From Guyparkeria sp. WRN-7 (lineage in GTDB: Bacteria; Pseudomonadota; Gammaproteobacteria; Halothiobacillales; Halothiobacillaceae): a stretch of DNA of 64,000 bases. Location: NCBI RefSeq assembly GCF_001641825.1, contig NZ_LRFH01000004.1, positions 124,001 through 188,000 on the forward strand, given 5' to 3'. The first letter of the stretch is position 1, and each line of letters starts with the position of its first letter. Shown in pieces: positions 55,922 to 64,000 of the stretch. Under the pieces are notes generated by a model that made no database searches, was not told the origin of the DNA, and saw only the letters and a program-made list of their open reading frames with translations. The position numbers and the translations under genes are program-made.

Positions 55922-56488
55922 CTATTGATCCCCGCCGGATCCCTTCTTCAGCGCCGCCAGCGCTGCGAACGGATTGTCCCGCTCCTCGTCGGCCGGCTCG
56001 GGCAGCTCGCCGGACTCGTAGGCCCGCCCCGCTGCAATCTCGGCACAGGGCTTTTCGTGGACCGGCATCAGCGGGACCGACATCAGGACCTCGTCCTCGA
56101 TCAGGTCCAGCAACCGCACCCGCCCCTCGCGGCCGAGAATGACCGGTTCGGCATCCGCCTCGACGTGCTCGGCCTGATCCTCGCTGAACACGAACCGGAC
56201 CTGCGAGCTCGACGTGACCGGCGTGACCACCGGCTGTCGGCAGCGCGCGCACTCGAGCGCCAGGGCCGCTTCGATGTGCACCTCGGCCGCCAGCGGCTGC
56301 ACCCCTTGCGACTCGAAGAAATCGACCCGGTAGGCCAGCATCCCGCCGTCGGGAGCCATGTCCCGGCAACGCGGTAGCGCCGCCAGCGGCACCTCGCCCG
56401 CCTCGACCGCGCCCGAGCGGCAGGCCGCGCGCACATCCAGTGGCACGGTCAGCTGCCGATCGGTATTCTGGCGGTCATCGGTCGACAT
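55922..56488 (-). CDS. yceD: YceD/DUF177-family protein, 23S rRNA accumulation protein
   Basis: YceD homologues are needed for normal 23S rRNA levels; the mechanism is not settled. The 188 residues contain the family cysteine pair CARC near residue 75 and the conserved end block DNPFAALAALKK. The N-terminus MSTDDRQNTDRQLTVP begins at 56488. It heads the yceD-rpmF-plsX-fabH run and is divergent from maf, the same layout as E. coli yceD and yceF. Confidence 0.93.
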   Translation of the reverse strand: MSTDDRQNTDRQLTVPLDVRAACRSGAVEAGEVPLAALPRCRDMAPDGGMLAYRVDFFESQGVQPLAAEVHIEAALALECARCRQPVVTPVTSSSQVRFVFSEDQAEHVEADAEPVILGREGRVRLLDLIEDEVLMSVPLMPVHEKPCAEIAAGRAYESGELPEPADEERDNPFAALAALKKGSGGDQ

Positions 56489-56599
56489 CGGCAATATCCT
56501 GCTCCGGCGACACGCGACCTCGATCACGCACCGCCAGTCTTGCAAGCGGGAATCTTAATCCGCTAAGTTTACCGGCTTCTCAAACTTTCGCCAAACGAA

Positions 56600-57196
56600 A
56601 TGCCACTTCCCCGCCCCAGCCTGGTGCTCGCTTCGGGATCGGCGACACGACGCGCGCTGCTCGACCGGTTGAGACTGCCCTACCGCATCGACCCCGCGGA
56701 CGTCGACGAGACCCTCGCCGCCGACGAAACGCCGGCCGAGGCGTGCCTGCGCCTGGCGCAACTCAAGGCCGACACCGTCGCTGCCCGCCATCCGGACGCC
56801 GTGGTGCTGGGATCGGATCAGTTGCTTGCCTGGGACGGCGGCATTCTCGGCAAGCCCGGCGATGCCGCCACCGCCCGCCGCCAGCTGGGCGAGATCGCCG
56901 GCCGCACGATCCACTTCCACGTCGCCCTGCGGGTAATCGGAGCGGACGGTCGGCCGCACGATTGGCAGGAGACCGTCACGGCACAGATGCGCGATCTCTC
57001 CGACGAGGAAATCGCCCGCTACGTCGAGATCGAACAGCCGTTCGACTGCGCCGGCAGCATGCGCTCGGAAGGCCTCGGGGTCTGCCTGGTCGAGCGGATG
57101 GACAGCGGCGATCCAACCGCGATCCTCGGCCTGCCGCTGATCGCCACCGCCCGCCTGCTGCGCAAAGTCGGCCTCGACCCGCTCGCCGCGGTCTGA
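56600..57196 (+). CDS. Maf-family nucleotide pyrophosphatase, YceF type
   Basis: The 198 residues carry the Maf family N-terminus LVLASGSATRRALLDRL, the GSDQLLAWDGGILGKPG block near 72, and RSEGLGVCLVERMDSGD near 153. The GSDQ form belongs to the YceF subgroup, which in E. coli hydrolyses 7-methyl-GTP, removing modified nucleotides. Its divergent placement from yceD-rpmF supports this subgroup. The ATG at 56600 follows the last of the divergent promoter region. Confidence 0.93.
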   Translation: MPLPRPSLVLASGSATRRALLDRLRLPYRIDPADVDETLAADETPAEACLRLAQLKADTVAARHPDAVVLGSDQLLAWDGGILGKPGDAATARRQLGEIAGRTIHFHVALRVIGADGRPHDWQETVTAQMRDLSDEEIARYVEIEQPFDCAGSMRSEGLGVCLVERMDSGDPTAILGLPLIATARLLRKVGLDPLAAV

Positions 57197-57333
57197 GGAA
57201 CGGCCCGGCCGACACCCGCCGCGACCGGGTATTCCCGCGGCCCGACTCGGTCGCCGAAACGCTGCCGCTCGCCCCGTATCCCGCCGGGAACCGGCTTTCG
57301 GCACAACCGACCCGGCAGGCATGCCAAGCGCAT

Positions 57334-57362
57334 TTGACGCCCCCATCCCCTTGCAGTAAAAA
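57334..57362 (+). promoter_or_regulatory. Likely promoter of the UppP-like gene
   Basis: TTGACG (57334-57339), a 17-base spacer, and TAAAAA (57357-57362). Initiation near 57369 gives a leader of about 34 bases before the GTG start. Confidence 0.6.
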
Positions 57363-57402
57363 CCACTACCTCGCCATCGGAAGCCACCGGAAGGACGTCC
57401 AC

Positions 57403-58269
57403 GTGACACTGCTAATCGCCGCCCTGCTGGGTGTCATTCAGGGCATCTTTATGTTCCTGCCCGTGAGCTCCACCGCCCACCTGGTGCTGACGCAGCACTG
57501 GCTGATCGAGAAGGGTCACCAGCTCCCGCCGCCGGACAGCCCCGAGATGATCCTGTTCGACCTGGTGGTGCATGTCGGCACGCTGGTGTCGATCGTGGTG
57601 GTGTTCTGGCCCAGCCTTTGGCGCTTCACCCGGTACACGTCGACCGGCGCCCTCCACTGGGCCTCCGCCGCAGGCCGACACGAGGGCATGCCGCTCTACG
57701 TGCGTCTGTTCCTGCTGGGGATGCTGTCCGTTCTGGCCACCGCGGCCATCGGCTTCGGGCTCAAGGCCACCTTCGAACAGGTGTTCGCCACGCCGGCACT
57801 GATCGCCGTCACGCTGACCCTGACCGGCATCCTGCTGTGGTGGACCGACAAGCTGGGGCCACGCCGCCGGGGTCTCAAGGGCATCAACGCCAAGGTGGCG
57901 ACCGTGATCGGCGTGGCGCAGGGATTCGCGCTGGTCCCGGGCCTGTCACGCAGCGCCATGACCATCGTGTTCTCGTTGTTCACCGGCCTCAAGCGCCGCT
58001 GGGCCGCCGAGTACAGCTTCTTCCTCGCCATTCCGACCATCCTCGCCGCTACCCTGGTGCAAAGCCTGGAAGTGTGGGGCGACGTCGGCCTCAATGGCGT
58101 GGGCCTGATGGCCCTGACGGTCGGCTTCGTGGTTTCGGCCCTGGTCGGCATCGTCTCGCTGAAGCTGGTGATCTACTTCCTGTACCGCGCCCAGCTCAAG
58201 ATCTTCTCCTTCTACGTCTGGATCCTGGCCGCAGCCGTTCTCTTCGGCTGGATCGACCTGCCGACCTAG
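57403..58269 (+). CDS. Undecaprenyl-diphosphatase-family (UppP/BacA-like) membrane protein with atypical active site
   Basis: UppP dephosphorylates undecaprenyl diphosphate to recycle the peptidoglycan carrier lipid. The 288-residue protein starts at a GTG (57403) with AAGGA upstream and has eight or so membrane helices and the BacA folds. The first motif reads GVIQGIFMFLPVSSTAHL. Relative to E. coli BacA, Glu17 is Gln13, the key Glu21 is Met17, and His30 is kept as His26. The second motif is PGLSRSAMTI in place of PGTSRSG-T-type sequence, with the Arg kept. An extra loop (near KGHQLPPPDSPEM) lengthens it. It may be a divergent phosphatase or have another lipid substrate. Confidence 0.85.
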   Translation: MTLLIAALLGVIQGIFMFLPVSSTAHLVLTQHWLIEKGHQLPPPDSPEMILFDLVVHVGTLVSIVVVFWPSLWRFTRYTSTGALHWASAAGRHEGMPLYVRLFLLGMLSVLATAAIGFGLKATFEQVFATPALIAVTLTLTGILLWWTDKLGPRRRGLKGINAKVATVIGVAQGFALVPGLSRSAMTIVFSLFTGLKRRWAAEYSFFLAIPTILAATLVQSLEVWGDVGLNGVGLMALTVGFVVSALVGIVSLKLVIYFLYRAQLKIFSFYVWILAAAVLFGWIDLPT

Positions 58270-58346
58270 CAGCGCAGATCGCTCCAAGACCCTCGCCGAG
58301 AACGCTCAGGGCCAGCGGCTACCGAACCACTCCCGCGCACATAGAC

Positions 58347-58383
58347 AAAGCCCCCGACCGCTGATGCGGCCGGGGGCTTTTCG
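58347..58383. terminator. Bidirectional terminator between the UppP-like and phosphatase genes
   Basis: AAAGCCCCCG/CGGGGGCTTT outer stem with an inner CCGC/GCGG stem and TGAT loop, followed by TTTTC on the plus strand and A/T-rich sequence on the other. Confidence 0.9.
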
Positions 58384-58415
58384 TGCGACAGACGTCGGCC
58401 GGGCCGCGCCCGGGA

Positions 58416-59186
58416 TCAGTAGCCGAGACGCTTGCGCGCGATCTGATGCAGCTCGGGATTGGCCGCCGCGCAGACCGTGGTGGTTTCCAGACCGACGCCA
58501 TTGCCTTCGAGGTCGGTGAACACCCCGCCGGCCTCCTGAACGATCACCGACAGCGCGGCGACGTCGAGCACGTTGACGTCCGACTCGACCACCAGATCGA
58601 TCGCCCCGCGCGCCAGCAAGTGGTAGTGATAGAAATCGCCGTAACCGCGGGTGCGGTTGACCTCGGTGACCATGGTGGCAAGCCCGGCCCAGCCGACCGG
58701 CTGGCGTGCCAGCGTGGTCAGGTTGCCCAGCGACAGGGTCGCGTCGGCCAGCGAATCGACCTGCGAGACGCGCGCCTGCTGGTCCATGTAGAAGGCGCCA
58801 CCACCCTTCTCGGCGTAGGCGTATTCGCCGAACACCGGGGCGCTGGAGACACCCAGGATCAGCTCGTCGCCCTTCATCAGCGCGATCTGGGTGGAGAAGA
58901 ACGGGTACTCGCGCACGAAGCTCTTGGTGCCGTCGATCGGATCGACCAGCCAGGTGAACTCCGCCTCCGGCTTGGTCTTGCCGGTCTCCTCGCCGTAGAA
59001 GCCGTGATCCGGGAAGGCATCGAGAATGACGGCCTTGATCGCCTTCTCGGTCTCCACGTCGGCGACCGTCACCGGCGTGGCGTCTTCCTTGATCTCGATC
59101 TCGACGTTCTGCTGCCAGTAGCGACGAACGACGGCTTCGGCCGCGCGCGCGGCGGCAAGGGCGGTTTCGAGGTATTGGCTCTGCAT
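58416..59186 (-). CDS. Inositol-phosphatase-family protein, possible histidinol-phosphatase (HisN-like)
   Basis: A 256-residue Mg-dependent phosphatase. It has EETG near 72, the metal-binding DPIDGT (LVDPIDGTKSF near 86), and a C-terminal DVNVLDVAALSVIVQEAGG with the third metal Asp. The usual WDVAA is LDVAA here. GEETG plus DPIDGTKSF resembles the HisN (histidinol-phosphate phosphatase) subgroup more than SuhB or CysQ, so HisN is my preferred guess. It is transcribed alone, convergent with the UppP-like gene. Confidence 0.8.
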   Translation of the reverse strand: MQSQYLETALAAARAAEAVVRRYWQQNVEIEIKEDATPVTVADVETEKAIKAVILDAFPDHGFYGEETGKTKPEAEFTWLVDPIDGTKSFVREYPFFSTQIALMKGDELILGVSSAPVFGEYAYAEKGGGAFYMDQQARVSQVDSLADATLSLGNLTTLARQPVGWAGLATMVTEVNRTRGYGDFYHYHLLARGAIDLVVESDVNVLDVAALSVIVQEAGGVFTDLEGNGVGLETTTVCAAANPELHQIARKRLGY

Positions 59187-59286
59187 GACGCGTTTCCTGG
59201 TTGTTGTCTGGATTTCGGGCCGGATGCCGGCGTGATGGGCGGCATTGTACCCGAGAGCCGGCCGAGTCCGGACGCGCCGCGGCAGC

Positions 59287-59982
59287 CTACGGCCAGCGGC
59301 GCATGCCGCGCAGCCACTTGAACACGTTGATCAGCGACGACAGGGCCTGCGCGACGTAGGTGAAGGCCGCGGCGCGCAGGATGCGGCGGGCCGGCCGACG
59401 GTCGGCACGCTTGAGCAACCCGGTCTCCTTGAGCATCGGCAGGGCGCGGTTGAAGCTCGCGTCGAGCTCGGTCGGCAGCGTGGCCAGGTGCGCGAACACC
59501 GGCACGGCCATGGTCATCACCCCGGCGGCAAACATGATCAGCCCGGCCAGCGGCCCCTTCTGGATCACCGACACCACCGGGATGGCCACCAGGATCCAGC
59601 CGGCGATGCGCTGGGCCCACTGGGTGCGCTCGACCACCTCCTGTCGGCGCTGGAACGGCGGGTACTGCTCGGCATCCTGCAAGGCGTGACCGACCTCGTG
59701 CGCCGCCACCGTGATCGCGGTCAGCGAGCGCCCGGTGAAGTGCGCCGGCGACAGGCGCACCGCCCGGTCGGAGGGATCGTAGTGATCGCCGCTCTTGGTC
59801 TGCTCGACCTTGACGTACTCGAGGTGATGACGATCGAGCAGGTAGCGGGCGAGGTCCGCGCCGGAAAAATCGAAGCGGTCGGCCGGCTCGCTGTGGCGGC
59901 GCATCACCTGCCCCACCCACCAGCCCGGCAGGTAGGACAGCGCGGCCATCAGGCCCAGACCGATCAGCAACCCGATGCCCAT
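59287..59982 (-). CDS. Membrane zinc metallopeptidase (YugP-like, Zn_peptidase_2)
   Basis: A 231-residue membrane protein with an N-terminal helix (residues 3-22), a catalytic motif HEVGHALQ near 95 and further hydrophobic helices (about 125-165 and 205-220). The protein fits the neutral zinc metallopeptidase family whose best-known member is B. subtilis YugP; the physiological substrate is unknown. Its ATG overlaps the tamB stop by one base (TGATG), so it should be translated with tamB. Confidence 0.87.
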   Translation of the reverse strand: MGIGLLIGLGLMAALSYLPGWWVGQVMRRHSEPADRFDFSGADLARYLLDRHHLEYVKVEQTKSGDHYDPSDRAVRLSPAHFTGRSLTAITVAAHEVGHALQDAEQYPPFQRRQEVVERTQWAQRIAGWILVAIPVVSVIQKGPLAGLIMFAAGVMTMAVPVFAHLATLPTELDASFNRALPMLKETGLLKRADRRPARRILRAAAFTYVAQALSSLINVFKWLRGMRRWP

Positions 59983-62900
59983 CAGTTCTCCGGCCGCCCG
60001 CGATCGATCTGGTAGATCAGATCGCCCGATTGCGACTGCGCGCTGCTGGTCAACTCCAGATGCAGGAACTTGTTGATGCGGTATCGCGTGATCACTTCCC
60101 CGACTCCATCGAATACGCCCACGGCATAGCGGACCAGCAGATTCTCCCCGATGCGCTTGCCGACGCTCAAGCGCGCCCCCTCGGCGCCACCCGACGTGGT
60201 GAAGCCGATCTCGTCGATACCGAACACCGATTTGACCTGCTGGGCCATCTGATCGCCCTGGCGGATACCCAGCCCGGCAATGGCGTTGAGGAGCAGCGAG
60301 GCATCCGCATCACTGCCCGCGGACAACCGTCGGCCGGTAAGCAACAGCGACAGCGCATCACTCGGCGAGGTGGGCGGTCGCGAAAACACCTCGGTTTCGG
60401 GGGACTCGAGCGGGCCGACGATCTGCAGCCCGACGACGGTGCCCGCTTCGTCCTGAATCTCTCGGGTCGCGACCACGTCCAGTCCCGGGACAGTCAGCGG
60501 GCCGGCGAAGATCAGCCGCCCGCGCTCGACCGAAAGCCGCTGACCATAGGCCTCGTAACGCCCGTCGACCAGCCGGATCTCGCCGAAGGCGCCCACCGGC
60601 TGCTGCGGGCGCAGCCGCAGCTCGATCCCGCCGGTCAGGCGCGTGGCCAAGCCCTGGCCGCGCAGGCTCACCGCATCGCCCAGCAGCACGTTGATATCGC
60701 CGCTCAACGGATAGCCACCCTGCCGCGGCTCGGCCTCCTCGCCGACGATGACCAGATCCTCGGAATTCTGCCGTGCATTTTCCGGCAGCCGCGCGACATT
60801 CGCGATCGCCAGCGGCACGTGGATGCTGCCCGAAAGCCGCCCGCCGGAGGGCGTGAACTCGCCCTCGAGTTCCGGTCGGGCATCCAGCGCCAGGCTGGGC
60901 AGACGCAGTACCGGGACGGCGTCCCCGCCCAAAGTGGCGTTCACCCGCCAGTCATCGAGGGTGTTGATCTGCCCGGCGCCGTCGAGCCGGATGCGCCCGC
61001 GGCTGCGCGGCATGGCCGTCTCGGTGATGCGCTTATCCTCGAATACCGGTTTCGGCGGCGTATCCGCCTCGCCCAGGAGCGACCCCGCCAACTCCAGCCG
61101 CCCCGCCTGATCGATACGCACCTCGACCCGGCCGTCCTCGTAGGACGTGCCGGTGGACAGCGACGTGAAACCGAGCCCCTGAGCGGAGACGCGACCGGAC
61201 ACCCGCGGCGCATCCAGCCGACCGCCCAGGACCAGTTGACCGCCGACCTCACCGGTCAACTCGCTGACCGGCGAGCGGAGCGGGCCGAAGAGACGATCGA
61301 CCAGGGCGAACAACCGCTGCAGGTCCGCGCGCTCCAGGGACAGTCGCCCATCGACCGACCGATCGCCCAGCGCAAGCCGCCCCTGGCCCGCGATGGTCAG
61401 CCAGTCCTCGACACCACCGACCAGATCGGCCTCGACACGCTCACCGGCAAGCGTCGCGGCGAGACGGGTCTCCGGGTAGGTGACCACCTCGGGCTCGGCC
61501 TGATCATCGCCCATCGGCTTGAGCCGCACCTCGCTCGCCGGCAGGCGCAACGACAGTCCCGCCGTGCGCTCGTCACCCCCGATATCGGCTTCGCCATCGA
61601 GCTGCAAGCGCCCGGCAAACATCGCGCCGTCCGCCTCGCCGGCACGCCACTGCCCCCACAGATCCTGCAGGGCAAGATCACCCTGCATGCTCGCCTGCAG
61701 GTGACCGTCGCGCCGCTCGGCGTCGAGGCAGACGGCATCGGCACGCCCCGTCTCCGGCGTGACGCTCATCGGCGCGAGGCACAGGTCGTCGACGCGTTGC
61801 GCTGCGGGCGAAAGCAGCAACCCGGCCTGCCCCGGCAGACGCCAGCCCCCCGCCCAGGGAGACTCAAGCGTGAGGCGGGAAATCTGGCCCTGCCAGGCGC
61901 CTTCCTGCCAGCCGCCGCGCGCCTCGAGATGGGCCCCGAGTCCGGCATCGGCCGCGTCCTTGAGTTCGATCGTCCAGCGATGGTCCGCCCGTCGCCCATC
62001 GGCCTCGACGACCAGGCGATCGAACAGTGTCGACCCGCCGGCGGTGGAGCGCAGTCCGTTGGCCTCGACCGACAGTCGAACCGCACGGGCGTCCAGCGAC
62101 GTCGCGTCGGTCGATGGCCGATCGAGACGCATGTCTGCCCTGGCCCGATCGAGGGCGTGCCCGGCCAGCCGCAGCCGGTCGGCCTGAAGATCGATACGGC
62201 CATGGGGCGCGAGCAGCGGGCCGTCGGCCTGCAGCATCGCCGTCAGCTTGCCGCGCGCGGTCTGTGGGCGGAGTGAGGCCGGATCGACCCCCGGGAGGCG
62301 GGCGATCAGATCCCAGGGGAGCTCGGCCAGGTTCGGCACCGACGCTGACGCCTCGACGGCCTCGAGCCGCCAGCGGGCCCAGTCGGGCGAGAGCTGCACT
62401 GCACCGTTCACCGACAGCTCCGCCCCCGGTGCCGCGAGCGCCAGTTGCTCCACGGCCAGGCGACCGGAGTCCAGCTGCCCGGCCAGACGGATCTCGGTCG
62501 ACCGCTCCGCATTCCCGTCGACGTGTTCGGTCAGGCGCAGGCGCGCATCCTCGAGACGGGCCCGGCTCGCCTCGACCCAGTCGTCGAGCGTCACCTCGGC
62601 CCGCCAATCGGGGAGACGGCCGTCGAGACGACCACGACTGGCCAGCCGGACCGTCCGTCGTGCCTCGTCGTCCATCGCAACCGGCAACGCATCGATCTGC
62701 CACTCGGCATCGAACGTCCGCTCGGGGGTCAACCGCCCGTCGAAATGCAGCTGACCTCCCGCCGCCGTGCCGCTCAATCGGGCCGACGCACGCGCCTCAT
62801 CGCCCCGCAACTCGAGGGTCACGTTGTCGAGCGCTTCGCCCGCCAGCCGACCTTGCAGATCGGACAACACCACCCGCCCGCGACCCGGCAGCCAGCCATC

Positions 62901-63905
62901 GGCGGCCTCGACCTGCGCCTCGAGCACGAAATCCAGCGACCCCGGCAAAGACGGCTCGATCCAGGTCGGGTCAAGCGAGCGAGCCTCGCCGGTCAGGTCG
63001 ACCGACCACGACGGTGCCCAGCGAGCCTCGCCGCGCAAATCCAGCTGACCGCCCAGCGCATCGACGCGCAACGATTCGACGGCAAGGCGCTCTGCATCGG
63101 CCGTCATTTGCCCGCAGACCGCTGCCCGCGCGCCGTCCGCCCCCACCCAGGCCAGACGAGGCCTGAGCGACATGCCCTTGCGCAGCGATCCCGCGACCGT
63201 GACCGGCCCGTCCAGCCAGCCCCGCGGATGGTCGATCAGCAATTCCAGCCGGGCGGTTACCGGGATCGCCCCCTCCAGCCCGACGCTCAACTCGCCGCGA
63301 CCGTTCACACGCAGCGCATCGGGCAGGCGCAAGTCGAGGGCCTGAAGCCGGGTGGTCACTCGCGGGGGCTGGTCGCGCGCCTCGAGCTGCGCGCTCAGGC
63401 GCGCCTCGGCCAGTTCATAGCGCGTCTCGCCCTGACGGATCACCACCCGCTCGGCCAGCAGCCGCTCGATATCGATGGCCATGGCGGGGATCGCCGGCAG
63501 CTCGCCGCGGGTCTCGGTCTCGCCTTCGTCCGTGACCGGCGGCAGCTGGAGTTCGATGCCGTCGAGCGTCAGCTCCGGAATCCGCAACCGTGCCCGCCAG
63601 AGGGCGCCGGGATCGATCTGCAGACTTCCGGCCTCCAGGTGCATGCTGGCGCCCTCCTCGGGCTCCCAGCCCAGCCCGGCCACACGCAGGCCGCGCCACG
63701 GCGTGCCCGTGACCTCGTCGACGCTCAGGGCATCGAGGTGACGCTCGGCCTGGGCAACCCCCCACTGGACGCCGCCGGGGGTGGCGGTCAGCCACCAGAG
63801 GGCGACCAGCCCCGCCAGCACGAGCAGCACGAGCCCCCAGCCCGTGACCAGGGTCAGGCGCCGCAGCCAGACCAGGGCGCAATGTGCGACGCGCCCCGGC
63901 CTCAA
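59982..63905 (-). CDS. tamB: Translocation and assembly module subunit TamB
   Basis: TamB is a long inner-membrane-anchored periplasmic protein that, with TamA, helps outer-membrane protein assembly and phospholipid transport to the outer membrane. The 1307 residues have a membrane helix at about 18-40, many beta-strand repeats of the DUF490 type, and the conserved C-terminal domain (AGLGIRQGDQMAQQVKSVFG, GKRIGENLLVRYAVGVFD, KFLHLELTSSAQSQSGDLIY). The start is a TTG (63903-63905) that overlaps the tamA stop (TTGA); no better ATG lies near the signal anchor. It is coupled to the peptidase below. Confidence 0.92.
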   Translation of the reverse strand: MRPGRVAHCALVWLRRLTLVTGWGLVLLVLAGLVALWWLTATPGGVQWGVAQAERHLDALSVDEVTGTPWRGLRVAGLGWEPEEGASMHLEAGSLQIDPGALWRARLRIPELTLDGIELQLPPVTDEGETETRGELPAIPAMAIDIERLLAERVVIRQGETRYELAEARLSAQLEARDQPPRVTTRLQALDLRLPDALRVNGRGELSVGLEGAIPVTARLELLIDHPRGWLDGPVTVAGSLRKGMSLRPRLAWVGADGARAAVCGQMTADAERLAVESLRVDALGGQLDLRGEARWAPSWSVDLTGEARSLDPTWIEPSLPGSLDFVLEAQVEAADGWLPGRGRVVLSDLQGRLAGEALDNVTLELRGDEARASARLSGTAAGGQLHFDGRLTPERTFDAEWQIDALPVAMDDEARRTVRLASRGRLDGRLPDWRAEVTLDDWVEASRARLEDARLRLTEHVDGNAERSTEIRLAGQLDSGRLAVEQLALAAPGAELSVNGAVQLSPDWARWRLEAVEASASVPNLAELPWDLIARLPGVDPASLRPQTARGKLTAMLQADGPLLAPHGRIDLQADRLRLAGHALDRARADMRLDRPSTDATSLDARAVRLSVEANGLRSTAGGSTLFDRLVVEADGRRADHRWTIELKDAADAGLGAHLEARGGWQEGAWQGQISRLTLESPWAGGWRLPGQAGLLLSPAAQRVDDLCLAPMSVTPETGRADAVCLDAERRDGHLQASMQGDLALQDLWGQWRAGEADGAMFAGRLQLDGEADIGGDERTAGLSLRLPASEVRLKPMGDDQAEPEVVTYPETRLAATLAGERVEADLVGGVEDWLTIAGQGRLALGDRSVDGRLSLERADLQRLFALVDRLFGPLRSPVSELTGEVGGQLVLGGRLDAPRVSGRVSAQGLGFTSLSTGTSYEDGRVEVRIDQAGRLELAGSLLGEADTPPKPVFEDKRITETAMPRSRGRIRLDGAGQINTLDDWRVNATLGGDAVPVLRLPSLALDARPELEGEFTPSGGRLSGSIHVPLAIANVARLPENARQNSEDLVIVGEEAEPRQGGYPLSGDINVLLGDAVSLRGQGLATRLTGGIELRLRPQQPVGAFGEIRLVDGRYEAYGQRLSVERGRLIFAGPLTVPGLDVVATREIQDEAGTVVGLQIVGPLESPETEVFSRPPTSPSDALSLLLTGRRLSAGSDADASLLLNAIAGLGIRQGDQMAQQVKSVFGIDEIGFTTSGGAEGARLSVGKRIGENLLVRYAVGVFDGVGEVITRYRINKFLHLELTSSAQSQSGDLIYQIDRGRPEN

Positions 63906-64000
63906 AACGCAGCCCCCAGCCCGAGGTGCAGGCGTGGCAGCCCGTCGCTGCCGTCCAGCGGCTGAGCCACGTCGAGGCGGACCATGCCGACCGGGGAGCG
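63902..64000 (-). CDS. tamA: TamA outer-membrane Omp85-family protein (last 32 residues)
   Basis: Only the C-terminal end is in the window. It reads RSPVGMVRLDVAQPLDG to LHLGLGAAF, with the SPVG-type barrel motif and a terminal phenylalanine typical of Omp85 barrels. The stop at 63902-63904 overlaps the tamB start, so the two genes form the usual tamA-tamB pair. The rest lies beyond the window edge. Confidence 0.9.
   Translation of the reverse strand, partial: RSPVGMVRLDVAQPLDGSDGLPRLHLGLGAAF

Noticed and set aside
56440-58269. 609-codon frame ending in the UppP-like protein
   Set aside because: The upstream section is a shadow of yceD and maf; the membrane protein begins at the GTG at 57403.

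Overview
The window is about two-thirds G+C by eye. It reads as ordinary chromosome of a Gram-negative, flagellated gammaproteobacterium. The evidence is an E. coli-order division and cell-wall (dcw) cluster, a FleQ/sigma54 flagellar locus, the yceD-rpmF-plsX-fabH operon divergent from a YceF-type maf gene, uvrC next to a GacA/UvrY regulator, and rppH-ptsP. Copper-delivery genes for cytochrome oxidase and a small c-type haem protein suggest respiratory growth. A Chromatiales/Halothiobacillaceae-like lineage is my guess; the sequence alone does not settle it. I saw no insertion sequences, prophage, CRISPR array, toxin-antitoxin pair or integration scar.

Layout. 1-2751: ftsH (partial), rlmE, a PCuAC copper chaperone and Sco, all on the minus strand. 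2873-10350: yhbY, aat, a CPA2 cation/proton antiporter, a small unknown protein, mfd and an RDD membrane protein, on the plus strand. 10453-27423: the complete dcw cluster on the minus strand (mraZ rsmH ftsL ftsI murE murF mraY murD ftsW murG murC ddl ftsQ ftsA ftsZ). Most genes overlap the next by 1-4 bases, and the cluster is driven by a clear sigma70 promoter followed by MraZ boxes. 27446-28120: a structured AT-rich spacer and rnpB (RNase P RNA). 28283-30179: a repeat-rich unknown protein and an H-NS-family gene. 30180-41382: flagellar genes. fleQ and a sigma54-driven fliEFGHIJK run are on the minus strand. A divergent plus-strand pair, a second FliK-like protein and an FlhB C-domain-like protein, lies beside fleQ.

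41434-41717: tRNA-Pro, tRNA-Arg and tRNA-His in one operon with a near-consensus promoter. 41842-47827: ptsP, rppH, a HAD phosphatase, dcd, an EipA/DUF1134 lipoprotein and a haem-binding DUF3365 protein. 47905-52875: a large MscS-type channel, uvrC and a gacA-like regulator. 53026-57196: a CYTH phosphatase, fabH, plsX, rpmF, yceD and maf. 57403-64000: a UppP-like membrane protein with an unusual active site, an inositol-phosphatase-family enzyme, a membrane zinc peptidase, tamB and the last 32 codons of tamA.

The parts work together mainly in envelope growth. The dcw cluster makes lipid II precursors and the division ring. The UppP-like protein would act on the recycled lipid carrier, fabH/plsX start fatty-acid and phospholipid synthesis, and TamAB serves the outer membrane. 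The flagellar block makes the basal body, MS ring, export ATPase and hook-length ruler. I do not see a clear undescribed multi-gene system. The best leads are the MraZ operator that contains the mraZ start codon and a possible distal second operator, the run of hairpins between mraZ and rnpB, the UppP-like protein lacking its second catalytic glutamate, and the FliK-like/FlhB-like pair.
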